Of a stretch of 64,000 nt of DNA, positions 56,001-63,069 are shown piece by piece. A program made the translations under genes and the position numbers. A model generated the notes under the pieces. The model saw only the letters and a list, made by a program, of their open reading frames with translations, searched no databases and was not told the DNA's origin. Location of the stretch: NCBI RefSeq assembly GCF_013141865.1, contig NZ_RCST01000001.1, positions 1,488,001-1,552,000 of the forward strand. Reading direction: 5' to 3'. Within the stretch, counting starts at the first letter, position 1. The number at the start of each line of letters is the position of its first letter. Source of the stretch: Methylomonas sp. ZR1. Its GTDB lineage: Bacteria > Pseudomonadota > Gammaproteobacteria > Methylococcales > Methylomonadaceae.

Positions 56001-56417
56001 GCCGACTCGGGGATCAATGGTGGTGGTAGTAGCGCCACCGGCTTGACGACGGGTGGTACCGGGCCGACGCAATCAGGCAATACCGTGCATTTATTGGCGT
56101 CCCAAACCTTGGTGGCGGGAGGGCAGATGCAGATCGTTGCCAACGTTGAGGTTAATGATTATTCAAGTGGCTTCAGTTTTGCGCTGCCTGCCGGAGCACT
56201 GCCTGCAACGGCCGGAGACAGCACGGTCTCGGCGAAAATGGGTAACGGCGAGCCGTTACCGGCTTGGCTGAGTTTTAATAGTCAGTCGTTAAGCTTCAGT
56301 ACCGACAGCGCCGGTGCGGCGCAGTTACCGCTGCAAGTCGTAATCACTCAGACCAGCGCGAGCGGCCAACAAAAATCGATTGTGGTGACTATCGAAAAAC
56401 AAGACCAAGCAATCTGA
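47028..56417 (+). CDS. Giant TpsA-type exoprotein (filamentous haemagglutinin-like)
   Basis: A 3129-residue secreted protein. Residues 1-35 form an extended signal peptide. A TPS secretion domain follows (about 36-290) with NPNGVLFAKGAQVDVGAM, the equivalent of the NPNGI motif. A beta-helix-like region continues to about 600. Next is an array of about 16 degenerate units (about 605-1690) with the pattern NSLVGxxAxDxVGSGGV ... YLVLSPxWxxGxxADAGAVTWG. Two MBG-like domains (about 1990-2170) and nine YDG-type repeats (about 2172-2930) follow, then a Gly/Ser linker and a C-terminal Ig-like region (LPAWLSFNSQSLSF). It has almost no cysteine. It should be exported by the TpsB protein and act at the cell surface; adhesion or biofilm is the usual role but is inferred. 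GAGAGGA precedes the ATG. Confidence 0.9.
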   Translation: MTRYAYQSRTPHFNRHPLVLAIQIALAGAWQPALAELAGNALPNGGQVTSGQAQIHQDGARMDVAQGSDKAIINWQSYNIGASAHVDYQQPNASAIALNRVTSGEASVIAGRLTANGQVFLVNPNGVLFAKGAQVDVGAMAASTMNISDADFRAGNYHFKREGSDAGVVNQGDIRAKDGGYVALLAPSVSNEGLVQARLGTVALAGGDGVKLELDEGKLVNVQVDPATVNILIENKQLIRADGGRVIMTASAADQLRGAAINNSGVVEAKSLVNRGGSIELIGDEVSNSGTLDVSAAENTQGGNVVERGRLVVDTGAIRADGDSGGDIHLTGDRVLQTGTLSAEGTVSDGGRITIAADSRVIQTASAKLSTKGSQNGGDIAVTTGGQGGVFSSATIDASGISGRGGKITVTGGKDVTLAAATITANGAKGGGKISIGGGFHGKDAAVRNATITRINPFTQLQADATEKGDGGDVVVWSDQKTDFYGTISAKGGSAGGDGGTVEVSSHDALLFGGTVTTLASQGRNGSLLLDPRNITIDSSGQYPQFDFEDPNPTNTLGVTSGFGTGTSVLWSTNVAVTNPYDDFGGQDAGAVYLYNGWSGALIATVTGSHADDRLGSGGITQLVSQNTNTNVNVSFNSLGNFLISSPHWDGGKGAVTWSSGTAGLSGTVSSANSLVGSSASDAVGSGSIVLVDNYYGATGHTWSNDNGYLKYLVLNPQWNASTGAVTMGSALSGISGVISSSNSLVGGAAGDQVGSSGITQFVTEFHDYNSSGALITGTEYYRNFFVIASPHWQNGASADAGAVTWASGLAALTGTVSSSNSLVGGNANDRIGSGDIKALYYSSSTNYTSQPGDTPPHGHVNTYRTDAAYVVASPHWDGDKGSVTWLNAATGYASGGATAGFAVSSANSLVGATAGDLVGSGGIQLLSHYTSRSPDTGYTSTHPYYLILSPHFNNGGSTADAGAITWGDGRTITYGTVTTTDLFGNTLTNIPTETSTNNGGVSGVIGSGNSLVGSHAGDQVGSGGASYLGQDPGYMVLSPLWNGSAGAVTFWNATATKTGTLGSANSLVGTTANDHVGGGGILLKDGYYLVLSPDWDNGGATDAGAVTWGSKTSGVSGAVGAGNSLVGSTANDGVGSDANNIIDVGVADYVVLTPTWDNGGNADAGAASWGSFGSGVSGAISSSNSLIGSHTNDRVGSGGVVTAFNGVDTANNWTYTYFYGVISPHWDSDRGAVTFGAEASGIQGTVGSGNSLVGDTAADQVGSGGVKAGQYTELTYNGSTWSGTRTAYYLVISPNWSDGGNANVGAVTKTAAATGITGSISSANSLIGGTAGDQIGSGGVTLLPYDWTTGSGVGQKQYHLDYYSIASPYWDNGATADAGAVTWGSVTTTAGAASPLTGNASAANSLVGTYANDRVGSGGVVALPAEYNNATRVGYVVISPNWGNGTDTQLGAVTWGSRLTGALGAVSSSNSLIGATSGDQVGSGGVTVLTNGYDPINGVSSYNYLVLSPHWHSGANADAGAVTWVAEKTGFAYGESSQGAVVGIGNSLVGSQAGDQVGSDGVIDLGVSYLVGSRHWHNGSAADAGALSWARASIGGAGAVSASNSLIGSYSNQDVGLNQVRLTVNYNTYYYDYLVIDTDWRNGGLANAGAVTYGDAFYGIFGEVSDANSVVGTTANSGISFDTGGPWVDYYQYAGTNYFSLLPGFAYDHGDTFVVSFANENSGRVTSGATDPSRITYGMAVGKDMTIAPDVLTNLLGWGTNVTLQASNDITVNSALNVAGLFSSSATLKLEAGRSIYVNADVTTDGGNLVLHANDLAANGVVDADRAAGNAVIEVANGVTIDAGAGSVTMELRDGTGNTEDDSGNITLAGQILADTISIIHRGTGGASGSKNIVLNSGASLTASGSGDALVLAAASGGELINNVGNGVLSAANGRWLVYMHSPSGSTEGGLTGAAGSALPRLYNKTYDGNAPATIVAGNHLIYDYQPSLSVDVGNISKTYGDADPSASSAFSGYVNDDGVTDSATVAGLSGTPSFSIVGGTAGTARAVGSYTVNGAVGSAAISGGAGYSTTIGTGGASGTLTVNKKTLTVTASDDSRAYNGLGYSGGHGVNITGFVNSETSSVLGGSVSYGGTSQGATNAGSYTFTASGYTASNYDFSYVNGTLTITPYVVSLTGNRAYNGSSNVAAGIFSTGSLVGSETLSVSGTGTVADKNVGTGKAVTLGTLALADGSNGGLASNYTLTGGTHTADISAAGLTVSTSDVSKAYDGGTSAAGTATLTGGTLYGSDSLSGGTFAFTDKNVGSGNKTVSVSGVTVSDGNSGANYSISYANNTSSTITPFVVSLTGNRAYNGSSNVAAGIFSTGSLVGSETLSVSGTGTVADKNVGTGKAVTLGTLALADGSNGGLASNYTLTGGTHAADITAYVVDLTGSRTYDGTTAITAASLATSTLVGSETLGLSGAGTVADKNVGTGKTLSLGSLALNDGGNGGLASNYTLVGGTLSADITAYTVSLTGNRSYDGSADVADNIFAMSALLGTETLNLSGTGTVADKHVGVGKSVTLGSLALADGSNGGLASNYTLTGGTHNATLTTASLTVSTGNVSKTYDGNTSVIGAAMVSSGTLYGSDSLIGGTFAFTDKNVGIGTKTVTVAGVTVNDGNAGNNYSVSYLNNTTSTISPFVVNLSGGRSYDGTTAVAATDLHIGSLVGSETLTLSGAGSIADKNVGIGKSVSLGSLTLADGSNGGLASNYTLIGGDLRADISQANLVLTTSDIIKTYDGTTSASGTPIVKAGSASQLFGSDSLSGGVYTFIDKNASGGSTVRVSGISVSDGNGGNNYAISYSDNTTSTILPYVIHLTGSRAFDGSNLVNANVFNLGTLVGNETLLLSGAGQMLDSSAGIDKPVDLGTLALSDGGNGGLAGNYTLAGGNPVVTILQSSAGNTPTDTVDAGTVVPDSGGNGGVGNNGSNSGAKTGGLALSALRGADSNRTVQFNIADSGINGGGSSATGLTTGGTGPTQSGNTVHLLASQTLVAGGQMQIVANVEVNDYSSGFSFALPAGALPATAGDSTVSAKMGNGEPLPAWLSFNSQSLSFSTDSAGAAQLPLQVVITQTSASGQQKSIVVTIEKQDQAI
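48849..52090 (+). repeat. Array of about 16 degenerate coding repeats in TpsA
   Basis: Fifteen units begin with NSLVG, NSLIG or NSVVG and one earlier unit lacks that block. Unit length varies from about 50 to 100 residues because of a variable insert between VGSGGV and the SPxW block. The pattern resembles the FG-GAP style of blade repeats (Asp-containing loop, then GAVTW strand), but that is a visual comparison only. Confidence 0.8.
53541..54277 (+). repeat. Near-identical 227-bp duplication within the YDG array
   Basis: 53541-53767 and 54051-54277 are identical except for about one base (GGCTAGC versus GGCCAGC), at an offset of 510 bases. All other YDG units have diverged. This marks a recent duplication of a two-unit block, or gene conversion. 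Confidence 0.9.
53541..55815 (+). repeat. Nine YDG-type coding repeats in TpsA
   Basis: Nine units of about 82-88 residues alternate between two subtypes: one with SLTGNRxYDG, LVGSETLxLSGxGTVADKNVG and NGGLASNYTL, the other with STSDVSKxYDG, LYGSDSLSGGTFAFTDKNVG and GNNYSISY. They end with TADI or TSTI-type linkers. These fit the YDG domains known from large bacterial surface proteins. Confidence 0.85.
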
Positions 56418-56586
56418 ATCTGCGGCGATAAAAGCTGATCGACCGGGCGAACCTTTGCTCGGTTTAACTGCGTCGGCTTCGCGATGCACTTACCTTTTCG
56501 CTCCTTTCGGCAGTTGCCGGCAGCAGGCTAAATGAAGTTTCCCCGGATCAATTCGGGGTTTATTCCCGATGAACGCTGGCGGTGCG

Positions 56587-56607
56587 CCCGGATAATACCG
56601 GGTTTTT
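56587..56607 (+). terminator. Possible terminator after the TpsA gene
   Basis: CCCGGATAATACCGGG followed by TTTTT. A weaker hairpin, CCCCGGATCAATTCGGGG, lies at 56539-56556. The T run ends only 21 bases before the SRPBCC gene, so it could also act as an attenuator for that gene. Confidence 0.5.
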
Positions 56608-56628
56608 CACCACCCTTCGGGATTGCTT

Positions 56629-57156
56629 ATGCGACACATCATGCTTTCATTCAGCTTTTTGCTCCTTTCCTGGCAAGTTCACGCTCACGGCCCGACGCCG
56701 CAAAAAGCCAAGGAGTCTGTGACCATCCAAGCGCCTATCGCCAAGGTATGGGCAGAGCTGAAAAATTTCGACGACATTGCCAATTGGCATAGCGACTTGA
56801 AAAAGAGTGCGGGTGACGGCAAGAATCAGTCCGGCGGTTTACGCACGTTAACCTTTCAAAACGACGAAACCCTCACTGAAGAATTGGATTATTACAACGA
56901 AGCCGAACACGAATACAGCTACCGGCTGAAAACCGAAAACACCAAAGCGCTTCCGACCAGTTCGCATACGGTCGATGTGAAAGTCGCGGCAGGTGAGGCC
57001 GCCGACAGCAGCGTGGTCACCATCAAAAGCCGCTTCTACCGCGGTGATACCGGCAACACGCCACCGGAGAATTTGAGTGACGAAGCGGCGGTTAAAGCAA
57101 TGACGCATTTTTTCAAGAACGGCTTGAATGGCTTGAAGGCCAAGCTGGAGAAGTAA
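56629..57156 (+). CDS. Exported SRPBCC-family protein
   Basis: About 175 residues from ATG 56629, chosen for the signal peptide MRHIMLSFSFLLLSWQVHAHG. The mature protein has the START/Bet v1-like pattern of polyketide-cyclase-type SRPBCC proteins (ESVTIQAPIAKVWAELKNFDDIANWHSDLKKS, then a strand-rich middle and a C-terminal helix HFFKNGLNGLKAKLE). Such proteins bind hydrophobic ligands; the ligand is unknown. In methylotrophs similar exported proteins occur near cytochrome genes, but no link is shown here. It converges with the multiheme cytochrome gene. Confidence 0.8.
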   Translation: MRHIMLSFSFLLLSWQVHAHGPTPQKAKESVTIQAPIAKVWAELKNFDDIANWHSDLKKSAGDGKNQSGGLRTLTFQNDETLTEELDYYNEAEHEYSYRLKTENTKALPTSSHTVDVKVAAGEAADSSVVTIKSRFYRGDTGNTPPENLSDEAAVKAMTHFFKNGLNGLKAKLEK

Positions 57157-57253
57157 ATTTTATGTCGTCATTCCTGCTTACGTGGGAGTGACAGAGCCAG
57201 AGACCTTTGTATGTGAATTTCAATCGTCTCCTGTAGTGAGCGGAGTCAACCCA

Positions 57254-57281
57254 CAAAAAAAATCGCCCCTTGCGGGGCGAT
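57254..57281 (-). terminator. Terminator of the multiheme cytochrome gene
   Basis: The ATCGCCCC-TTGC-GGGGCGAT hairpin (57262-57281) is followed on the minus strand by eight T (plus-strand A run 57254-57261). It starts 16 bases after the cytochrome stop. Confidence 0.88.
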
Positions 57282-57296
57282 CTGTTGTCTGAAGTT

Positions 57297-59498
57297 TTAC
57301 GGATTGGGTCCGTTGTGGCAGCTAAAACAACTCACTTGATAACCCGCCGGCCAATTCTTAATACCAAACTCATCGGCATCAATGGTTTTCGCAACCTTTA
57401 CCGCACTCAAGGGAGTGCCGGCGCTGGTTGTACCATGGCAATAGCTACAGCTTGGCGTAGTGGCTGTGCCGTTTTTATTGGCGTCTTCGTGTTGCTTAAC
57501 CCAGGCGTCACCGGTGGTATGCATGCCGTGAGGGCCGCCGTTTACCGTGTTCGGGACTGTAGTATGGCAAGCCTTACATTCGGCTACCGTACCGGCGTGT
57601 CCTTGCACGGCGATGCTTTGCAGGTTTTCGTCGGCATGTGTGGAGGGATACTCCGCGTGTGTCGCACCGTGACAAGCCTCGCATTGCAAGCCGCCGTGGC
57701 CTTTACTGAAACGGTACAAGTTCAATCCGGGAACAGGCGTATTGGCATTGGTGGCAAAGGTATGATCTGTTGGCACAATCGCTTTGCCGGTGGCGTCGAT
57801 GCCTGAAATCGCGCGTTTGCCGGGTGCGGCGCTATTGTGGCAAGACTCGCAGGTCGGCTCGTTGAACCAGCCTTGCCGAGTGGCACTACCGACCGCTTTC
57901 ATATTGCCGTGACAGCTCTGGCAACTGATAGACGGGTCGCCGCTGGCGTCCGTGGCGGTGGACATCGCGCCACGCAGACATTGCGTTACCGATCCCGGAT
58001 GACATTGGTAACAAGCGCTGCGGTTGTCCAGACTATCCAGGGTTAACTGGGTGGCAGGGTCTTTTACATCGGCATGTTTTAAATGCAAGGACTGGGTGAA
58101 TGGCGCAATGCCGGTCATGCCGCCCATCACCGTGGTCTTGTTTTCCTTATCGAAATAGGCATTGCTGGCATGGCACGCCACGCAAAGAACCGGTTGCCCG
58201 GCATCGGCCGTCGCCAGTAAGCCTGTTGATTTGTAGCCTTTGCTATTCAATGTGGTCAGCGCATCCTTGAATAATGGATTGGCGGCCTGTTTTTCATCAT
58301 GCAGACGCAGAATGTTACGCTTCCAGTCTTTGTCGGGATCGGCATCGAACACCCAGCCCGTCGCCGGTTTGGCGGCAATTTGCGCGGCATTGTTATTGGT
58401 GTCAGTGGATGCGTGGCAGCCTTTGCAAGTCATCTCGTCGCTGACCGGCAACACGGTGGTAGCGCTAGCCAGAACCTTACCGCTCAGCGCATCCTTGGCG
58501 ACGACCTTAACGGTGGGATAGAAGTTCTTATTACCTTTGTCGTCGAAGGGCGTCACCGGAATACCCTCGGCCTCGAACCATCCGAACGCTGTGTTGTAGG
58601 TCATCGGCGCGGGTGTCAGGGATGGCGTTTTGTTGCCGGGCATGGGGTTTCCGCTGGCGAGTCCGTCCAGGTTAACCCCGACATCCGGTGCCGGATTCAA
58701 GCCTACCAACTCACCGACCCAAGACCAGAAATTGGTTTTGTTGGCGCTGCTGGTATTGATAGAGCCGCTACTGTCGGCGACTGCTTCATAAGTCAGCAAC
58801 ACGTTGCTGCTGACTAACTTACCGTTTTTGTCTTTCAATTGCGCATGCAAAGTATTGTAGGGCGGCAAGATGGCGAACACGGAAAAATCCAGGCCGTCCA
58901 TGCAATGCATGCCTAAATCATTCCAGGCGAGCAGGGTGTATTCGCCGACAGCCGTGGTATTTAACACCGTCACTGCGACCGTTTTGGAGGTCTTGCTGTC
59001 GCGGATGGTCACCGTGGCCGAGCCGGCTTTAAGACCTTTTATGGTAGCGAGATTATTGGCATAGCCGACGCTAGCAATTGAGTTGTCCGACGATTGAACG
59101 TTTACTGTGCCGGAGGCGTTAGTGACCGTGACGGTGGCAGTGCCGCCCACATTGACCGCCAATACGGCCGGCGAAATCGTCAAGACGGGAGAAGGGGCGC
59201 TGATGACTTTGACTTCCACGCGCTTCGAGCTCTTACGATCTTTTACTGTGACCGTCGTAGAACCAGCTTTTACACCCTTGATGCTAGCGATACCGCTGGC
59301 GTAAGTGACTGTCGCCACACTGGTATTACTGGATTTTACACTGATGCTTCCGGATGATTTTGTGACCGCAATCTTGGCTATTTCGCCCACGAAGATTTCG
59401 ACGGAATTAGGTTTGAGTTCAAGCGCCTGGACGCTACCAAATTCGCATACACCCAGAAAAATCAGCAAAAGCTGAAATATAAATAGACGTGCATTCAT
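57297..59498 (-). CDS. Secreted nine-heme c-type cytochrome with two N-terminal Ig-like (BIG2) domains
   Basis: About 733 residues from ATG 59498, chosen because GGAG stands before it and a signal peptide follows (MNARLFIFQLLLIFLGV...VQA). Residues about 27-185 form two bacterial Ig-like domains ending in VKAGSTTVTVKD and LKAGSATVTIRD. A conserved block LLAWNDLGMHCMD follows. Nine CxxCH heme sites are then found: CKGCH, CVACH, CYQCH, CQSCH, CESCH, CEACH, CKACH, CSYCH and CFSCH. It should be periplasmic or surface-exposed and carry electrons; partner unknown. It is transcribed towards the SRPBCC gene and away from the mxa locus, about 440 bases from mxaB. Confidence 0.87.
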   Translation of the reverse strand: MNARLFIFQLLLIFLGVCEFGSVQALELKPNSVEIFVGEIAKIAVTKSSGSISVKSSNTSVATVTYASGIASIKGVKAGSTTVTVKDRKSSKRVEVKVISAPSPVLTISPAVLAVNVGGTATVTVTNASGTVNVQSSDNSIASVGYANNLATIKGLKAGSATVTIRDSKTSKTVAVTVLNTTAVGEYTLLAWNDLGMHCMDGLDFSVFAILPPYNTLHAQLKDKNGKLVSSNVLLTYEAVADSSGSINTSSANKTNFWSWVGELVGLNPAPDVGVNLDGLASGNPMPGNKTPSLTPAPMTYNTAFGWFEAEGIPVTPFDDKGNKNFYPTVKVVAKDALSGKVLASATTVLPVSDEMTCKGCHASTDTNNNAAQIAAKPATGWVFDADPDKDWKRNILRLHDEKQAANPLFKDALTTLNSKGYKSTGLLATADAGQPVLCVACHASNAYFDKENKTTVMGGMTGIAPFTQSLHLKHADVKDPATQLTLDSLDNRSACYQCHPGSVTQCLRGAMSTATDASGDPSISCQSCHGNMKAVGSATRQGWFNEPTCESCHNSAAPGKRAISGIDATGKAIVPTDHTFATNANTPVPGLNLYRFSKGHGGLQCEACHGATHAEYPSTHADENLQSIAVQGHAGTVAECKACHTTVPNTVNGGPHGMHTTGDAWVKQHEDANKNGTATTPSCSYCHGTTSAGTPLSAVKVAKTIDADEFGIKNWPAGYQVSCFSCHNGPNP

Positions 59499-59936
59499 AA
59501 TATCTCCCATGAATACGTTTTGATCGGATGGGTAATCGTTAATGAATTGCCCATATGAATGGAAGCAAACGGCCAACATCCGATACCGCGTCGCTTCTCG
59601 ATGATGCTTTATTACTTTTTTTAATAAGGTTATTCAGTCGGCACAATAACCATTCAACATGAATTGAAGATGAAAATATAATGAAGTAATGATTAAGACT
59701 GGCGCAGCTTTTAGACCCGGAAGGCTTGAATCGGGCGTCTTGAGCCAGTTGCTTGGGAGGGGGATTGCAGGCTTACAACCGGGAGTTCCGGTCGCAAGCG
59801 GCCATTCACAGCGTTGTTAGACCGGTTAGCTCTGAGTCTATCGAAGCGCACACCGGCCTAGGCTTCGATTCGCTCAGTCCGAACGGCATGCCAGGGATAA
59901 ATGGGGCCTGGTTATTAGGGAAGGGTGTGTTCCGCG
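59499..59936. other. Intergenic region between cytochrome and mxaB genes
   Basis: About 440 bases. It holds the promoter side of the cytochrome gene and the 3' side of mxaB. I find no open frame with a ribosome site or motif and no clear terminator for mxaB. Confidence 0.5.
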
Positions 59937-60608
59937 CTAGCTGTGCTCACACAGTTCGCTTCCGGTATTGATAATACCCTGGCGACCAGCCAGCAGTGTC
60001 AATTCCGACATGGTTTTGACGTTTAATTTTTCTTTGATCGCCGTACTGTGGTTGCAGACGGTTTTGTAGCTCAAACATAATTTTTCCGCCGCTTGACGGG
60101 TGCTCAAACCATTGGCCAGCAGGCAAAAAATGTCGAATTCGCGCGGCGACAGCGATTTAACCTTATATGCCTCATCCTGGCCGATGGCCATATTCACCGC
60201 CAATTGCTGCGCCAAAGCCGGTTCGATGTACGTGCCGCCTTCCGCCAGCGTGCAAACTGCGGTCACCAGCGTGTCCGGCTCATTATTTTTGGTGATGTAA
60301 CCTTTGGCGCCGGCCTTGATCGCGCGGGTGACGTAGACCAGTTCGTTATGAATCGAAAATACCAATATCTTGCAACTGGGGTAGCGAACCAATAAGCGCC
60401 GCACCGATTCCAAACCGCCCAGACCGGGCATGGATAAATCCATCACCACCACATCCGGCGTCTGCTTGTCATATACCTGGCAAGCGGTCTCGCCCCTATC
60501 GGCTTCATAGACGGCGCCTATTCGTTCAGACAAGGATAAATAAGTCTTGTAACCGGCTCTGACCACTGCATGGTCGTCTACTAATAAAACGCTGATTTTA
60601 TTCGCCAC
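59937..60608 (-). CDS. mxaB: NarL/LuxR-type response regulator MxaB
   Basis: A 223-residue two-component regulator. The receiver domain has Asp11/Asp12, the phospho-acceptor Asp57 in VVMDLSMPG and Lys in GYITKN. The LuxR-type helix-turn-helix lies at about 150-215 (LSPREFDIFCLLANGLSTRQAAEKLCLSYKTVCNH). The start is GTG at 60608. A response regulator divergent from mxaF is the known position of mxaB, which is needed for mxa expression in characterised methylotrophs. No histidine kinase gene is adjacent; MxaB is usually an orphan regulator. Family membership is firm; the MxaB name rests on position. Confidence 0.85.
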   Translation of the reverse strand: MANKISVLLVDDHAVVRAGYKTYLSLSERIGAVYEADRGETACQVYDKQTPDVVVMDLSMPGLGGLESVRRLLVRYPSCKILVFSIHNELVYVTRAIKAGAKGYITKNNEPDTLVTAVCTLAEGGTYIEPALAQQLAVNMAIGQDEAYKVKSLSPREFDIFCLLANGLSTRQAAEKLCLSYKTVCNHSTAIKEKLNVKTMSELTLLAGRQGIINTGSELCEHS

Positions 60609-61114
60609 TAACTACGTGCCCTGATTGGTTTTTGGTGTGGATGAGCAAGAAACGCCCCCGGCAGAACCGGTGCTATCCCTAGCCGGCGCTTCTTGCCCCG
60701 CCATGATGCCGATTTTTATGCCGGGAAACCATGGGAGCTTTTCCCGTTTTGCTGCGGCGTGCGGCTGCCTGCGACTGGGAAAACTTCCACGACTTTTTTC
60801 GCGGAATTCCCAGGCTATTTATGGATTATTCCGTAACGCCCGATAGGCCGCCTTCTTTACCATTTGCGCCAGCATGGCCCGGTAGGTCTAAGTCAATATT
60901 GTGTGCGACTTGATTGAGATTGCTGATGTGAAAAGTGAAGGAGATTTCTGCCGCAAAGCAAAATCTCGCGTCACGGATGGACGCCAAAATTAAGCGCAGC
61001 GTGTGATTGATTTTGCCCGGAAATGCCGATGGCGTTATCCGCTTTTAACGGAAGGCTCCCCTAACCAACCGATTTGCCGGGCCATGCAACCTAATAAACA
61101 ACATAGGAGGATTC
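60609..61114 (+). promoter_or_regulatory. Divergent mxaB-mxaF regulatory region
   Basis: About 500 bases with no supported gene. It must hold the strong mxaF promoter and its MxaB-dependent sites. I cannot place the -35 and -10 boxes with confidence. A strong AGGAGG ribosome site lies just before the mxaF ATG. Confidence 0.55.
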
Positions 61115-62923
61115 ATGCAAATTTCACGGTTTGCCAAGCAGGTATCGACCACGGCCTTAGTCACGGCTGCGGCCTTGGCCGTGTCGTCATCGGCGCAAGC
61201 GAATAAAGAACTGGAACAACTAGCCAAGCAAAACACCAACTGGGTGATGCAGACCAAAGATTATGGCTCGACTCATTTCAGCGAGATGATCGACATCAAC
61301 GCCAACAACGTCAAAAATCTGAAAGTGGCGTGGTCGTTTTCCACGGGCGTGCTCAACGGTCATGAAGGTGGGCCTCTGGTTGTTGATGGCATTATGTACG
61401 TCCATACGCCATATCCTAACAACGTATTTGCAATCAGCCTGGACGAGCCGGACAAAATTTTGTGGCAGTTCAAACCCAAGCAAAATCCAGCGGCGCGCGC
61501 CGTCGCTTGTTGCGACGTGGTCAACCGGGGCTTGGCCTATGCACCGGCCGGCAAAGATTATCCGGCTACCATTTTCTTAAACCAGCTGGATGGTCATGTG
61601 GTGGCGATTAACGCCAAGACCGGCGAAGTACTGTGGAAAATGGAAAACTCCGACATCGCCATGGGTTCGACGTTGACCGTCGCACCGTTCGTGGTGAAAG
61701 ACAAAGTCATCGTCGGTACCTCCGGTGCCGAGTTGGGGGTGCGTGGTTACGCCACCGCTTACAACATCAAAGATGGTAAGCAAGCCTGGCGCGTGTATGC
61801 CACCGGTCCGGATGAAGACATCAAATTATCCAAAGACTTCAACAGCGCTAACCCGCATTACGGTCAGTTCGGTTTGGGTCTGAAAACCTGGGAAGGCGAT
61901 GCCTGGAAAATCGGCGGCGGCACCAACTGGGGTTGGTATGCTTACGACAGCGACCTGGAAATGCTCTACTACGGCTCCGGTAACCCGGCACCGTGGAACG
62001 AAACCATGCGTCCCGGCGACAACAAATGGACCATGACCATCTGGGGCCGCGACGTTAACACTGGCGAAGCCAAATTTGGTTACCAAAAAACCCCGCACGA
62101 CGAGTGGGACTACGCGGGCGTCAACTACATGGGGCTGTCCGAGCAAATGGTCGACGGCAAAATGACCAAACTGCTGACGCACCCGGACCGTAACGGCTTG
62201 GTGTATACCTTGAACCGCGAAAACGGCAGCTTGGTCAATGCCTTCAAAATCGACGACACCGTCAACTGGGTGAAAAAAGTCGATCTGAAAACCGGTCTGC
62301 CGATCCGCGATCCGGAATATTCGACACACATGGACCACCAAGCCACCGGTATCTGCCCGTCGGCGATGGGTTACCACAACCAAGGTATCGAGTCTTACGA
62401 TCCGAACAAAAAGCTGTTCTTCATGGGTACCAACCATATCTGCATGGACTGGGAACCGTTCATGCTGCCTTACCGTGCCGGCCAGTTCTTCGTCGGCGCG
62501 ACTTTGAACATGTATCCGGGGCCAAAAGGCACTTTGGGCCAAGTCAAAGCCATGAACGCGGTGACCGGCAAAATGGAATGGGAAGTTCAAGAGAAATTCG
62601 CAGTGTGGGGCGGCACCACCGCCACTGCCGGCGACTTGGTGTTCTACGGCACCCTGGACGGCTACATCAAAGCTCGTCATTCCAAAACCGGCGAAGAGCT
62701 GTGGAAGTTTAAATTGCCTTCCGGTGTTATCGGCCATCCGATCACCTATAAACACAACAACAAACAGTACGTTGCGATTTATTACGGTGTCGGCGGCTGG
62801 CCTGGCGTAGGTCTGGTATTCGACTTGGCCGATCCGACCGCTGGTTTGGGTGCGGTGGGTGCGTTCAAGGAACTAGCGCATTACACCCAAATGGGTGGCG
62901 GCGTGATGGTGTTCGCGTTGTAG
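61115..62923 (+). CDS. mxaF: Methanol dehydrogenase large subunit MxaF (PQQ, calcium type)
   Basis: A 602-residue periplasmic quinoprotein that oxidises methanol to formaldehyde and passes electrons to cytochrome cL. The signal peptide ends at residue 29 (AQA). In mature numbering the vicinal disulfide is Cys103-Cys104, metal ligands are Glu177 and Asn261, and the catalytic base is Asp303 in EWDYAGVN. Residue 305 is Ala; lanthanide-type XoxF enzymes have Asp there, so this is MxaF. The C-terminus ends GGGVMVFAL. It is followed by mxaJ and mxaG. Expression is expected from the long upstream region under MxaB. Confidence 0.98.
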   Translation: MQISRFAKQVSTTALVTAAALAVSSSAQANKELEQLAKQNTNWVMQTKDYGSTHFSEMIDINANNVKNLKVAWSFSTGVLNGHEGGPLVVDGIMYVHTPYPNNVFAISLDEPDKILWQFKPKQNPAARAVACCDVVNRGLAYAPAGKDYPATIFLNQLDGHVVAINAKTGEVLWKMENSDIAMGSTLTVAPFVVKDKVIVGTSGAELGVRGYATAYNIKDGKQAWRVYATGPDEDIKLSKDFNSANPHYGQFGLGLKTWEGDAWKIGGGTNWGWYAYDSDLEMLYYGSGNPAPWNETMRPGDNKWTMTIWGRDVNTGEAKFGYQKTPHDEWDYAGVNYMGLSEQMVDGKMTKLLTHPDRNGLVYTLNRENGSLVNAFKIDDTVNWVKKVDLKTGLPIRDPEYSTHMDHQATGICPSAMGYHNQGIESYDPNKKLFFMGTNHICMDWEPFMLPYRAGQFFVGATLNMYPGPKGTLGQVKAMNAVTGKMEWEVQEKFAVWGGTTATAGDLVFYGTLDGYIKARHSKTGEELWKFKLPSGVIGHPITYKHNNKQYVAIYYGVGGWPGVGLVFDLADPTAGLGAVGAFKELAHYTQMGGGVMVFAL

Positions 62924-62934
62924 AAAGCTTTCCT

Positions 62935-63035
62935 GGTTCCCACGCGCTGCGTGGGAATTCAGGTTAACCGCGCTGCGGTGGCGATGATCTGCCGCAGCGC
63001 GGCTACTAAGGCGTTCCCGCGCAGCGCGTGGGAAC
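62935..63035 (+). repeat. Nested palindromes between mxaF and mxaJ
   Basis: Outer arms GGTTCCCACGCGCTGCGTGGGAA (62935-62957) and GTTCCCGCGCAGCGCGTGGGAAC (63013-63035) enclose a perfect 11-bp inner stem, CCGCGCTGCGG (62968-62978) with CCGCAGCGCGG (62992-63002). Each outer arm is also nearly self-complementary. There is no T run, so this is not a standard terminator. Confidence 0.85.
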
Positions 63036-63069
63036 GAGGCAACGAGTCTACTTAATTCCTAGAATCACT

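Noticed and set aside
57270..57806. Plus-strand open frame of 178 codons over the cytochrome 3' end
   Set aside because: Antisense to the region carrying the last CxxCH sites and crossing that gene's terminator.
61826..62755. Minus-strand open frame of 309 codons inside mxaF
   Set aside because: Antisense to an unmistakable mxaF; no motif.
61115..62923. XoxF (lanthanide methanol dehydrogenase)
   Set aside because: Ala at mature position 305 and the mxaJ-mxaG neighbours indicate MxaF.
62935..63035. Rho-independent terminator after mxaF
   Set aside because: No T run follows the hairpins, and mxaJ and mxaG continue in the same operon.
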